Shown here: in pieces, positions 9,134 through 18,152 of the stretch
Numbering within the stretch: the stretch's first letter is position 1
Layout of the letters: the number at the start of each line of letters is the position of its first letter
Assembly: GCA_910575545.1 (NCBI GenBank)
Contig: CAJTFH010000009.1
Coordinates: 1 to 64,000, forward strand
From: Bacteroidales bacterium
GTDB lineage: Bacteria > Bacteroidota > Bacteroidia > Bacteroidales > Muribaculaceae
Length of the DNA stretch: 64,000 nucleotides
Direction: 5' to 3'
The notes under the pieces: generated by a model
The model's database searches: none
Told to the model about the DNA's origin: nothing
Seen by the model: the letters and a program-made list of their open reading frames with translations, nothing else
Translations under genes and position numbers: made by a program

Positions 9134-10681
9134 ATGAGAAAGATAATATTCACTGTGGCCGGTCTTTTCATGGCTGTTCTGGCAGGAGGATGCCGGGGCG
9201 ATAGGAAAACTGCCGCCACGCCACCGAACATTATAATCGTTCTTGCTGATGACCTCGGATTTGGCGATGTCAGTTTCTACGGGTCTAAAACAATTTCAAC
9301 CCCGAATATCGACAGTCTTGCCCGCGGAGGAGTGTGTTTCAATAACGGCTATGCCTCTTCATCAACTTCGACCCCTAGCCGTTATGCGTTGCTGACAGGT
9401 ATGTATCCATGGCGCAATGATGTTAAGATTCTGCCTGGCGACGCGCCGTTGGTTATTTCTCCCGACCAGGAAACTCTTCCGAAGATGATGCAGAAGGCTG
9501 GATATACTACCGGTGCTATCGGTAAATGGCATCTCGGTATGGGTAACGGCAATGTTGACTGGAATGACACCATCCGTCCGGGTGCCCGTGAAATCGGATT
9601 CGATTATTCGTGTATCATTGCCGCAACTAATGACCGGGTCCCCACAGTATTTGTGGAGAACGGCGGAGTGGTGGGGCTTGAACCCGATGACCCGATATTT
9701 GTTGATTATGAGAAAAATTTTGAGGGGGAGCCGACGGCTCTCGATCACCCGGAGATGCTGAAAATGCAGTGGGCGCACGGCCATAATAATTCCATCATCA
9801 ACGGAATCCCACGAATCGGCTATATGAAGGGCGGCAAGAATGCACGGTGGATTGACGAGGATATGGCCGGTTATTTCGTGGATAAGGTGAAAGGTTTCAT
9901 AAAGGATAACAGAGACAAACCGTTTTTTCTGTATTACGGGCTTCATGAGCCGCATGTGCCGCGTGTGCCGAATGGGAGGTTTGTCGGTGCAACCGGCATG
10001 GGGCCGCGCGGAGATGCCATTGTTGAAGCAGACTGGTGCGTCGGAGAACTCATCAAGGAGCTCCGCAGGCTGGATTTGTTAGATAACACGATGATTGTTT
10101 TCACGAGCGATAACGGCCCGGTGCTGAACGACGGATATAAAGATGGCGCTCAGGAACTTGCTGCTGAATGCGGGCATCTCCCGGCTGGTGGATTGCGGGG
10201 TGGGAAATACAGCCTGTTTGATGGTGGTACGCATATTCCGCTATGTGTTTATTGGAAAGGACATATAAAGCCGGTTGTCAGCGATGCTCTTATCAGCCAG
10301 ATGGATATTTTCGCGTCGGTGGCTGAATTGGTAGGAGGTGAGGTCTCCGACACGCTCGACAGCCGCCCTATGCTGCCGGTGCTACTTGGCCGTGACCTTG
10401 CCGGACGTAATGAGCTGGTTATCGAGAACCAGGGTAAATTAGGCTTGCGTATAGGCGACTATGCATTTATGCCTCCCTACGAGGGGCCGCAGACGAACCT
10501 AACAGGCAACGAATTGGGGAATCTTGGCGAATACGGGTTGTTCAATCTGAAAAAAGATCCTGGTCAGCAGAAAAATATCGCTGAATCAGACACATCGGCT
10601 CTTTCCGAGGCCAAAAAGGTGTTTACACGCGAAACCGACGGTTTCTACCGCCCGTTTGTTGAAGAAGTAGAGCTTAAGTAA
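9134..10681 (+). CDS. Lipoprotein sulfatase, serine-type active site (S1 family)
   Basis: A 515-residue sulfatase with a lipoprotein signal ending at Cys20 (LAGGC), so it is probably membrane-anchored. It has IIIVLADDLGFGD for metal binding and the signature S-T-P-S-R-Y-A-L-L-T-G with catalytic Ser79; other conserved points are GKWHLGMG near 133 and FTSDNGP near 325. It resembles the preceding sulfatase only over the family core, so the two probably attack different sulfated sugars (inference). It ends 9 bases before the maturase gene, which supports joint expression and maturation. Confidence 0.93.
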   Translation: MRKIIFTVAGLFMAVLAGGCRGDRKTAATPPNIIIVLADDLGFGDVSFYGSKTISTPNIDSLARGGVCFNNGYASSSTSTPSRYALLTGMYPWRNDVKILPGDAPLVISPDQETLPKMMQKAGYTTGAIGKWHLGMGNGNVDWNDTIRPGAREIGFDYSCIIAATNDRVPTVFVENGGVVGLEPDDPIFVDYEKNFEGEPTALDHPEMLKMQWAHGHNNSIINGIPRIGYMKGGKNARWIDEDMAGYFVDKVKGFIKDNRDKPFFLYYGLHEPHVPRVPNGRFVGATGMGPRGDAIVEADWCVGELIKELRRLDLLDNTMIVFTSDNGPVLNDGYKDGAQELAAECGHLPAGGLRGGKYSLFDGGTHIPLCVYWKGHIKPVVSDALISQMDIFASVAELVGGEVSDTLDSRPMLPVLLGRDLAGRNELVIENQGKLGLRIGDYAFMPPYEGPQTNLTGNELGNLGEYGLFNLKKDPGQQKNIAESDTSALSEAKKVFTRETDGFYRPFVEEVELK

Positions 10682-10690
10682 TATTGCCGT

Positions 10691-11950
10691 ATGCCGAACC
10701 CTGACCAGAATAAGGTGCCTTTTGACGGGTTGCCGGTTGGCGAGCCGTTTTCTGCTCCGCTCTATATCATGGCAAAGCCGGTGGGGGCTGCCTGTAATCT
10801 CGCTTGCGATTATTGCTACTATCTTGATAAGAAGCACCTCTATCCTGATGCAGGGAAGATGTTTATGAGCGATGCGACTTTGGAGAGGTATATAAAGGCA
10901 TATATAGAGGCGCAGACGACCCCGCATGTGGAGTTTGTGTGGCACGGCGGGGAAGCTACCATGCGTAATCTGGAGTTTTTCCGCAAGGCTATGGCGCTTC
11001 AACGGCAATATGCCGCCGGGCGGGAAATCTCAAATTGCCTGCAGACCAACGGAACGCTGCTGACTTCGGAATGGTGCCGTTTTTTGAGGGAGAACCAATG
11101 GCTCGTTGGAATTTCCATAGACGGCCCTCAAATGTTCCACGACGAATACCGCCACACAGTTTCCGGCAAGCCTACCTTTATGAATGTGATGAGGGGCATC
11201 AATCTGCTGCGGCAGCATCATGTGGAATGGAATGCCATGGCTGTTATAAATGATTATAATGCAGATCATCCTATTGAGTTCTACCGTTTCTTCAAAAACA
11301 TAGGATGCCGCTACATCCAATTCACACCGATTGTTGAGCGTGTCAAGGCTGACGGACGCCTGGCATCACCTCTTGACATCGAGGGGAGTGTCACATCTAT
11401 GTCGGTCAGCCCCGGTCAGTGGGGGGAATTCCTGTGTGCCGTGTTTGATGAATGGGTAGAGAATGATGTCGGAAGCATTTTTGTGCAGCTGTTCGACGCC
11501 ACATTGGCCAATTGGGTGGGGGTGCGGCCGGGAGTGTGCACAATGGATGCGAATTGCGGCCATGCCGCCGTTATGGAGCATAACGGAGATGTGTATTCAT
11601 GTGACCATTTTGTTTTCCCTCAATACCTTCTGGGCAATATACATCGCGATTCGGTCATAAATATGATGGGGAGCAAGCGGCAGCTTGATTTCGGAATGGC
11701 GAAGAGCAATAGTCTGCCCGGACAATGCCGTAGTTGCAGGTGGCTTTTCGCCTGTCACGGGGAATGCCCTAAGAACCGGTTTGCAACAACAGCCGATGGT
11801 GAGAGGGGGCTGAACTACCTTTGTGATGGCTACCGCCGTTTTTTTAGCCATGCGGCTCCATACATGGAGTTCATGAAGTGTGAACTTGAAAACGGCCGCC
11901 CCCCGGCAAATGTGATGCGGGCGGTGTCTCTGAAGCCTGGAAGCCGTTGA
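10691..11950 (+). CDS. Anaerobic sulfatase-maturating enzyme (radical SAM, SPASM)
   Basis: A 419-residue radical SAM enzyme that converts the active-site Ser or Cys of sulfatases to formylglycine in the cytoplasm before export. The [4Fe-4S]-SAM motif is Cys35-x3-Cys39-x2-Cys42 in CNLACDYCYY. The usual downstream features are present: WHGGEATMRNLEFF, QTNGTLL, and GISIDGPQMFHDEYR. The C-terminal SPASM region carries the Cys set for two auxiliary clusters: CTMDANCGHAAVMEHNGDVY, then SCDH, then CRSCRWLFACHGECPKNR. It is the third gene of the sulfatase operon and explains how the two Ser-type sulfatases upstream are activated without oxygen. Anaerobic life of the host is implied. Confidence 0.95.
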   Translation: MPNPDQNKVPFDGLPVGEPFSAPLYIMAKPVGAACNLACDYCYYLDKKHLYPDAGKMFMSDATLERYIKAYIEAQTTPHVEFVWHGGEATMRNLEFFRKAMALQRQYAAGREISNCLQTNGTLLTSEWCRFLRENQWLVGISIDGPQMFHDEYRHTVSGKPTFMNVMRGINLLRQHHVEWNAMAVINDYNADHPIEFYRFFKNIGCRYIQFTPIVERVKADGRLASPLDIEGSVTSMSVSPGQWGEFLCAVFDEWVENDVGSIFVQLFDATLANWVGVRPGVCTMDANCGHAAVMEHNGDVYSCDHFVFPQYLLGNIHRDSVINMMGSKRQLDFGMAKSNSLPGQCRSCRWLFACHGECPKNRFATTADGERGLNYLCDGYRRFFSHAAPYMEFMKCELENGRPPANVMRAVSLKPGSR

Positions 11951-12008
11951 TTCTTATTAACGGTATTGAAAAATATCCCGGTAGGTTTTATGGAATCTGA
12001 AAAAAGTG

Positions 12009-12016
12009 TAACTTTG
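12009..12016 (+). promoter_or_regulatory. Promoter box for aroE
   Basis: TAACTTTG lies 48 bases before the ATG at 12065. Its position inside the longer open frame that begins at 11966 argues that translation starts at 12065. Confidence 0.65.
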
Positions 12017-12064
12017 CGGGAAATCGAAGCCACCGTCATATTTAACTCTATAACCACTTTTGCC

Positions 12065-12832
12065 ATGAAACCCCAAGATGAAAAGATTTACGGACTGATA
12101 GGTTTTCCGTTGACGCATTCGTTTTCTAAAGTGTTTTTCAACCAGAAATTCCAGGCGGAGGGAATCAATGCCCGTTATATCAATTTTGAATTGCCTGATA
12201 TAGGCGATTTGATGGAGGTCTTTTCAGAATATCCGGCTATCGACGGGCTTAATGTCACCATACCCTATAAACAGCAGATTATGCCGTATCTCAGCGATAT
12301 CGACCCGGTGGCGCAGAGGATAGGTGCTGTCAATGTTGTGCAGGTTATCCGTGGTAAATCAAGCAATGATTTCAAACTTGTGGGGTTCAACAGCGATATG
12401 GCCGGCTTTGTCAATTCAATCAGGCCGATGTTGAAGCCGTGTCATAAGGGGGCTTTGGTTCTGGGATCGGGCGGCGCGTCGAGGGCTGTGTGCTGCGGGC
12501 TTGAAGACTTGGGGGTTACCCCTCTTGTGGTGTCGCGCACCAAACGCGATGGTATGATCACCTACGATGAGATTACGCCTGACATTATGGATAGCCACAA
12601 GGTTATTGTCAACACCACTCCATTGGGCATGTACCCCCATGTTGATGAGTGCCCGCAGATTCCATATGAACTGATGAACGGTGATTTCTTGGCCTATGAC
12701 CTCCTTTACAATCCGGATGTGACGTTGTTTATGAAACGCAGTGCCGAGCAAGGGGCTGAGACGAAGAACGGGTTGGAGATGCTGCTGCTGCAGGCGTTTG
12801 AATCGTGGGAAATATGGACGGCGAGGAAATAA
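12065..12832 (+). CDS. aroE: Shikimate dehydrogenase
   Basis: A 255-residue enzyme that reduces 3-dehydroshikimate to shikimate with NADPH in aromatic amino acid synthesis. It starts MKPQDEKIYGLIGFPLTHSFSK; the SFSK motif binds shikimate, NVTIPYK carries the catalytic Lys, and VLGSGGASRAV is the dinucleotide-binding loop. TTPLGMYP and NGLEMLLLQAF near the C-terminus are also family marks. An upstream in-frame start at 11966 would add 33 residues with no family similarity and lies before the promoter box, so it is rejected. Bacteroidota forms are slightly shorter than the E. coli enzyme (272). Confidence 0.95.
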   Translation: MKPQDEKIYGLIGFPLTHSFSKVFFNQKFQAEGINARYINFELPDIGDLMEVFSEYPAIDGLNVTIPYKQQIMPYLSDIDPVAQRIGAVNVVQVIRGKSSNDFKLVGFNSDMAGFVNSIRPMLKPCHKGALVLGSGGASRAVCCGLEDLGVTPLVVSRTKRDGMITYDEITPDIMDSHKVIVNTTPLGMYPHVDECPQIPYELMNGDFLAYDLLYNPDVTLFMKRSAEQGAETKNGLEMLLLQAFESWEIWTARK

Positions 12833-12866
12833 GTCAGATGCCTGCGGAATGCTGTTATAGCAAGCC

Positions 12867-14390
12867 ATGAGGATTGGCGGGATGAACCTCTCGGGTGTGC
12901 CTTTGCTGCCGGTTCTGGCAGCTATGGTGGCCGGGGAATTGTGTGCTTTGTCTCTTCCGGATCTGATTGTATGGTTTGCCGCCGCATGTCTGGTGCTGTG
13001 TGTTGCGGGGATTTTATCAAGACGGTATTTTGCCGCAGTTATGGCGGCTTTCGGTTGTGTGGGTGTAATGGCCATGTGGATTGCCACCCCCTATGTCAAC
13101 CCTTATCTGGGGATGGAAGGCCGGTATTCCGGCCGTGTGACGGAGGTCGTGGCCAGGCCTCTGAGCCAACGGTTCGTGTTTGAGGCCTACCGGTGCAATG
13201 GCTCATATGGCAAACAGGAATATGCCGGAAAAACGGTGGTCTATCTCGGCAGTCCGTTGCCTGTAGTGGAAAAGGGGGATGTGGTAGTGGTTGACGGTAT
13301 GATGTTAGAGGCTTTCGAGTCTCCAAAGCCCGGAGGTTGGTCGATGGAGCATTTCGTGAGGCGCAGGGGAATTTCAGGACGTATGAAGGTATGGGAAGAT
13401 GATGTGGCTGTTGTTGCCCCGGCATCGGGACGGTATGCCGTGATTGATAAGATGCGGCGGAAATTTTCAGATGCGGTGTTTTATAGCGGCGTGTCATCTT
13501 CAGCTGCTTCTGTGCTTGATGCGCTGCTGCTGGGGAATGTGCAGGATCTTGACGAAGGCTTGCGCGACAGTTTTGCGAAAGCGGGTCTGTCGCATGTGCT
13601 GGCTCTTAGCGGTGCCCATGTCGGAGTGATAGCGTTGATGGTGTCTATTCTGTTTTTCCCGTTGCGCATGGCGGGGCGCAGAAAGTGGGGGATGGCGTGT
13701 GTTGTTGTCTGTCTGTGGTTCTATGCATTGTTGACAGGAGGCTCCCCCTCGGTTGTGAGGGCTGTTATTATGGCCACGGTGGTTTCTGTGGCTGGTATGT
13801 CGGAGCGAAACTATAATCCGATGAACTCATTATGTGCGGCTGCGGTGCTGATTCTGCTGTTTGACCCTCTGGCGGTTATTGCGCCGGGGTTCCAGCTGTC
13901 GTTTCTTGCAGTTGCCGGCATACTGATGTTCGCTCCTTTGCTGACGTGGGGGCGTGGCTTTGTCAGAACCATCACCCAGTGGGTAGGGGTGAGTTTCGGG
14001 GCAGTGGTCATGACCGCTCCTTTGGCCGCGTGGCATTTTCATATCATCCCGTTTTATTTTCTGTTGGCCAATATGGTTGTGGCTTTTCTGTTGCCGTGGT
14101 TTATGGGTGGAGCTGTAGTGTTGCTGATATTTAACCTCACACCGGTTCCTGCGGGGTGGCTGTGCCGGGCTTTAGATGTCATATATGGGGTTATGACGGA
14201 TGCATCGTCGGTTGTCTCAGGATTGCCCGGAGCTTATGTGGAGGGTCTGGATTTTTCCGTTTGGTCGTTGCCTGCGTGGTATGCCGTTGTGCTTTCAGGA
14301 TGGGTGGCATTGAAGACCCGAAGGATTGCTTATATAGCCGCATGTGGCATGTTGGCGTTGTTTGCCACGGGGGTCACCATCCTTCTATGA
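12867..14390 (+). CDS. ComEC/Rec2-family membrane protein lacking the beta-lactamase-like domain
   Basis: A 507-residue polytopic inner-membrane protein of the ComEC competence family, which in naturally transformable bacteria forms the channel for single-stranded DNA. Several N-terminal helices (about residues 10 to 75) are followed by a soluble OB-like part with the YSGRVTEV segment near 90, then the competence core beginning LLLGNVQDLDEGLRDSF near 210 with LALSGAHVGVIA. The last helices end near residue 507. The C-terminal metallo-beta-lactamase-like domain of the Bacillus protein is absent. Whether the cell is competent cannot be told. The gene overlaps the convergent folK-like gene by 6 bases. 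An internal ATG at 12882 is an alternative start. Confidence 0.88.
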   Translation: MRIGGMNLSGVPLLPVLAAMVAGELCALSLPDLIVWFAAACLVLCVAGILSRRYFAAVMAAFGCVGVMAMWIATPYVNPYLGMEGRYSGRVTEVVARPLSQRFVFEAYRCNGSYGKQEYAGKTVVYLGSPLPVVEKGDVVVVDGMMLEAFESPKPGGWSMEHFVRRRGISGRMKVWEDDVAVVAPASGRYAVIDKMRRKFSDAVFYSGVSSSAASVLDALLLGNVQDLDEGLRDSFAKAGLSHVLALSGAHVGVIALMVSILFFPLRMAGRRKWGMACVVVCLWFYALLTGGSPSVVRAVIMATVVSVAGMSERNYNPMNSLCAAAVLILLFDPLAVIAPGFQLSFLAVAGILMFAPLLTWGRGFVRTITQWVGVSFGAVVMTAPLAAWHFHIIPFYFLLANMVVAFLLPWFMGGAVVLLIFNLTPVPAGWLCRALDVIYGVMTDASSVVSGLPGAYVEGLDFSVWSLPAWYAVVLSGWVALKTRRIAYIAACGMLALFATGVTILL

Positions 14391-14765
14391 CACATCAATC
14401 AGATGGCTCAACCCTTTTTTGAAATATGGCGCGGAGAAGTCTGTGGGGCGTAATACATTTCCGTTTAACACAACCAGGTCGAGGTCTATGGCAACCTCTT
14501 CATGGCTCCCATGAATTCGGCCATGTGCGGTTTCATAGTCTTTAAACATCTCATAAATCTGTTTCTCTTCGAGTGGGATGTTTCCGGTGGCCACCGCATT
14601 GAAATATTGGCGTGCAGCAGATGCATTCCCATAGGGCGTGGTTGGGTAAGGCCCGTAGGATTTGCATGTGGAAAAGAGGCTTGACAGCCACGATAGAGCC
14701 TCGTCGACTTTATCGTAACCATCGGGTGCGTTACTCCCTATACATACAGTTATGATGTTAGCCAT
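14385..14765 (-). CDS. HPPK-like protein (divergent 6-hydroxymethyl-dihydropterin pyrophosphokinase)
   Basis: A 126-residue protein resembling FolK, which transfers pyrophosphate from ATP to the pterin in folate synthesis. The N-terminal pattern (VCIGSN, then a helix ending in LSSLF, and YFNAVATGNIP) fits, and the metal-binding pair Asp94-Leu-Asp96 is kept in AIDLDLVVLNG. However the usual Gly-Pro-Arg before this pair reads Glu-Glu-Val, so the conserved Arg is missing, and the protein is about 30 residues shorter than E. coli FolK. It is therefore either a divergent enzyme or a relative with another role; the symbol is withheld. The start is 2 bases after the tex stop, in one operon. Confidence 0.75.
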   Translation of the reverse strand: MANIITVCIGSNAPDGYDKVDEALSWLSSLFSTCKSYGPYPTTPYGNASAARQYFNAVATGNIPLEEKQIYEMFKDYETAHGRIHGSHEEVAIDLDLVVLNGNVLRPTDFSAPYFKKGLSHLIDVS

Positions 14766-14767
14766 TA

Positions 14768-16930
14768 CTATTCCACATCTCTTAATGTCAGTGCAATACG
14801 TCCCCGTTTCAGGTCAACTTCAAGCACCTTGACTTTTACCTGCTGGTGTAGACGGAGCACCTGCGACGGGTTTGCTATCCGTTTGTCGGAAATCTGCGAT
14901 ATGTGAATCAAACCGCTTTTATGCACACCCAGGTCTACGAAAGCTCCGAAATCGGTGATATTATTGATGATTCCCGGTAGAACCATCCCCGGTTTAAGGT
15001 CGGTTATGTCGTTGACCGATTCATCAAACTCCATCACGGTGGCTTTCTGCCGTGGGTCACGTCCTGGTTTCTCGAGCTCGAGAATTATGTCGCTCAATGT
15101 TGATAGTCCGGTGTTTTCGTCAACATACCTGTTGAGGTCGATTTTTTTCAGTATTTCGGGATTGCTGACAATCTCCTGTATTGACAGTCCGAGATCTGAG
15201 GCCATCTGCCTCACGAGGGGGTAGCGCTCGGGGTGTACTGCCGTGTGGTCGAGAATGTCGGCACCGGTTGGCACGCGCAGGAATCCTGCGCATTGCTCGA
15301 AGGCTTTAGGTCCCATTCGTGGCACTTTCTTCAATGCATCGCGCGATGGGAAATCGCCGTTTGCGGCTCTGTAGGCCACGATATTTCCGGCAAGGGTGTC
15401 GCCGATGCCCGACACATAGGCCAGCAACTGGCGCGATGCGGTGTTGACATCCACGCCCACAGAGTTTACGCATGACATGACCGTCATGTCGAGCGACGCT
15501 TTCAACCGCGACTGGTCAACATCGTGTTGGTATTGCCCGACCCCTATGGCTTTGGGGTCGATTTTCACGAGTTCCGCCAGCGGATCCATCAACCGCCGGC
15601 CTATGGATACGGCTCCACGCACAGTTACGTCGTAGTCGGGGAATTCATCGCGTGCGGTTTTAGATGCGGAATAAACCGATGCTCCGTTTTCGCTGACCAC
15701 AAACACATCCACAGGGCGCGGGTAGCGCATGTTTTTAAGGAAGCGTTCAGTTTCGCGGCTGGCCGTGCCGTTGCCGAGCGATATGGCGTCGATTTTATAT
15801 GCCTCCACCAGATATGATATCTTCCGGGCCGCTCCGGTTATGTCGCTTTTTGGGGGAGTGGGGTAGATCACATCGTTGTGGAGCAGGTTGCCGTTGGCGT
15901 CGAGACAGACCACCTTGCAGCCGGTGCGGAATCCCGGATCGATGGCGAGTATCCTTTTCGACCCGAGCGGCGGGGCAAGCAGAAGCTGGCGCAGGTTATT
16001 TGAGAATGTGTCGATGGCAGTTGTGTCGGCTTTCACTTTGGCTTCTGACGCCATTTCGTTTTCTATGGCAGGTCGGGTGAGGCGCTTGTAGCCGTCGGCC
16101 ACAGCATCGCTGATGAAATCAGCAACATCTGCCGGAGCGTGGCGGCGCACGAACAGGGGGATAAGGCGGTTGAGTGTGCGCTCATCATCGACATCGATGC
16201 TGACGCGGAGCATTCCTTCGGTTTCTCCGCGCCTCATGGCCAGGTAATTGTGGGATGAGCAACGCGCCAACGGGACTGAAAAATCGAAATAGGTCTCGTA
16301 GTTTGCCGCGTCGTCAATCTTTGCTTTGACTGCTTTTGAACTTATGGTGGCGAAGCGGCGGAACTGGTCGCGGACTCGCGCGCGTGCTTCCTCGCTTTCG
16401 TTGACCCATTCGGCGATTATGTCGGAAGCTCCATTCAGGGCATCGTCGGCCGATGGCACTTTTTCAGATATGAATGAGGATGCGCGGCCAAGTGCACCGT
16501 CGCGCTGGGCCATGATGATTTTGGCAAGCGGCTCAAGCCCGTTTTCGCGGGCAATCTGTGCGCGTGTGCGTCGTTTGGGTTTGAACGGCAGGTATATGTC
16601 TTCGAGCGCTGCGGCATCGGTGCAATTTTCAATCCTTTCGCGCAGTTCATCGGTCAGTGAGTTCTGCGCATCAATGGTCGAGAGAATATATTCTTTGCGT
16701 TTCGCCATCCCGGATAGCTCTTCGGCTCGGGTTGAGATGTTGAAAATCGCAATTTCATCGAGCCCGCCTGTTGCCTCTTTGCGGTAACGGGAGATAAATG
16801 GTATGGTGGCACCGTCGGCGAGCAAGCCGAGTGTGGCTGAAATCTGCCGTGGAGATATACCCGTTTCACGGGCAATGACTGCAACGTCGTGGTTGTTACC
16901 GTCGGGTTGCCGTTCAGAAGTGGTGGTCAT
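14768..16930 (-). CDS. tex: Tex family RNA-binding protein with S1 domain
   Basis: A 720-residue cytoplasmic nucleic-acid-binding protein of the Tex family, linked to transcription and RNA handling. The N-terminal Tex domain (TLGLLADGATIPFISRYRKEA is split over residues 30 to 50) is followed by a YqgF/RNase H-like domain starting near ILAIDPGFRTGCKVV at 325, helix-hairpin-helix repeats near 480 to 560, and a C-terminal S1 domain near 645 to 717 (GIINNITDFGAFVDLGVHKSG, then GLIHISQ). Length is somewhat under the E. coli form (773). Its ATG overlaps the stop of the upstream phosphoesterase gene (ATGA), so the two are coupled. Confidence 0.94.
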   Translation of the reverse strand: MTTTSERQPDGNNHDVAVIARETGISPRQISATLGLLADGATIPFISRYRKEATGGLDEIAIFNISTRAEELSGMAKRKEYILSTIDAQNSLTDELRERIENCTDAAALEDIYLPFKPKRRTRAQIARENGLEPLAKIIMAQRDGALGRASSFISEKVPSADDALNGASDIIAEWVNESEEARARVRDQFRRFATISSKAVKAKIDDAANYETYFDFSVPLARCSSHNYLAMRRGETEGMLRVSIDVDDERTLNRLIPLFVRRHAPADVADFISDAVADGYKRLTRPAIENEMASEAKVKADTTAIDTFSNNLRQLLLAPPLGSKRILAIDPGFRTGCKVVCLDANGNLLHNDVIYPTPPKSDITGAARKISYLVEAYKIDAISLGNGTASRETERFLKNMRYPRPVDVFVVSENGASVYSASKTARDEFPDYDVTVRGAVSIGRRLMDPLAELVKIDPKAIGVGQYQHDVDQSRLKASLDMTVMSCVNSVGVDVNTASRQLLAYVSGIGDTLAGNIVAYRAANGDFPSRDALKKVPRMGPKAFEQCAGFLRVPTGADILDHTAVHPERYPLVRQMASDLGLSIQEIVSNPEILKKIDLNRYVDENTGLSTLSDIILELEKPGRDPRQKATVMEFDESVNDITDLKPGMVLPGIINNITDFGAFVDLGVHKSGLIHISQISDKRIANPSQVLRLHQQVKVKVLEVDLKRGRIALTLRDVE

Positions 16931-18135
16931 GGTCTGTTTTTGATTGTCCGTTGCAGTTTCAGCAAGGTGATTTCGGGGGTGGCACCTACGCGCATAGGCA
17001 GTCCGACTGTGCCACAGCCGATGTTGACATATAGTTTCTTACTATCTGGGGAGTTGCCGCTATCGGTGTAGAGGCCTCCCCATGTGGGGTAGCGCCATGC
17101 AGCCGGAGACACTCGTCCCGCCGCCATCTGCATGGCGTGGGTGTGGCCGGAGAGGGTAAGATGGATATTGGCATGGCTGTTGCCGGCGATTGAGTCGACC
17201 CAGTGCTGTGGATTGTGCGACAATAATATTTTTATATTCCCGTCGGAGATATCAGGATAGGACATAGGCAATGAGCCGTAGATTTTAAATGGCGGGTCAC
17301 CGATATTCTCAACCCCGATGAGTGCAATTGAGTCGTTTCCATTTCGGAGCCACCTGGTTTCATTGAGCAGCAGGTCGATTCCCATCTTGGCGAATTCATC
17401 GCGTAAAAGGTCTGAATCAGCTTTTTTTTCGGCCGGTGAATCCCATTGGCGGTAGTCGCCGTAGTCATGATTGCCCAGTATGGCATAGACGCCCATGCGG
17501 GCGTGTAGGCGTGAAAGCGTTTGGATAAACGGTATGGCTTCGTCGGCCTGGCGGTTCACTATATCGCCGGTGAAGGCTATGCAGTCGGGTTTCAGGGCGT
17601 TTATTCTGTCAACGAGGCGGCCGACAAAAGCGGTATCGGTGCCGAAAGTTCCCGTATGTAGGTCTGAGAACTGTGCTATCGTCATGCCGTTGAATTCTTC
17701 CGGCAGATCGGGGATTTCAATTACAACCTCGTTAACGTTGATATTGAAGCGGTTTATCAATGCCCCCCACCACATTGCGCAAAAAGCTGTTGATGCCAGG
17801 ATGATTCCGGCAGTTGTCAGCGGTTTGAAGCGGCGTTTGTGCCACAATTTAGGCACATTCGCCAACAGGTCGAAAATAATCCCGATATATTTGGGGATGT
17901 AGACTGAAAGATATGCGAATAGAGTCCACATCTTGGCCGCGAGCATCTGTTGCGAACCGCTCCTGGCCGGTAGTGCCATGGCAACGATAAGCACTGCCAT
18001 GCATATTACCGCTGTTACTGCTTGTAGCCTTTTCCAGAACCCGTTGTGGCAACGGCGTGTCCGGCGGTAGATGTATATATCTGCCGGCAAGTTGACTACC
18101 AGCAGAATCAGCAGGATTATAAGCGGTGCTCTCAT
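16927..18135 (-). CDS. Membrane-anchored metallophosphoesterase
   Basis: A 402-residue calcineurin-like phosphoesterase of the YkuE/YaeI type. About four hydrophobic segments precede the catalytic domain (roughly residues 1 to 20, 38 to 55, 68 to 95, 105 to 125). The domain shows all metal motifs in order: QFSDLHTGTFG near 155, FTGDIVNRQ near 192, LGNHDYGDY near 220, and SGHTHAMQM near 333. Relatives act on lipid or nucleotide phosphates outside the membrane; the substrate here is unknown. It lies between a phospholipid-type acyltransferase (17 bases upstream) and tex, which may hint at lipid work but could be chance. Confidence 0.88.
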   Translation of the reverse strand: MRAPLIILLILLVVNLPADIYIYRRTRRCHNGFWKRLQAVTAVICMAVLIVAMALPARSGSQQMLAAKMWTLFAYLSVYIPKYIGIIFDLLANVPKLWHKRRFKPLTTAGIILASTAFCAMWWGALINRFNINVNEVVIEIPDLPEEFNGMTIAQFSDLHTGTFGTDTAFVGRLVDRINALKPDCIAFTGDIVNRQADEAIPFIQTLSRLHARMGVYAILGNHDYGDYRQWDSPAEKKADSDLLRDEFAKMGIDLLLNETRWLRNGNDSIALIGVENIGDPPFKIYGSLPMSYPDISDGNIKILLSHNPQHWVDSIAGNSHANIHLTLSGHTHAMQMAAGRVSPAAWRYPTWGGLYTDSGNSPDSKKLYVNIGCGTVGLPMRVGATPEITLLKLQRTIKNRP

Positions 18136-18152
18136 TAAGTAAGGGGCGTGTG

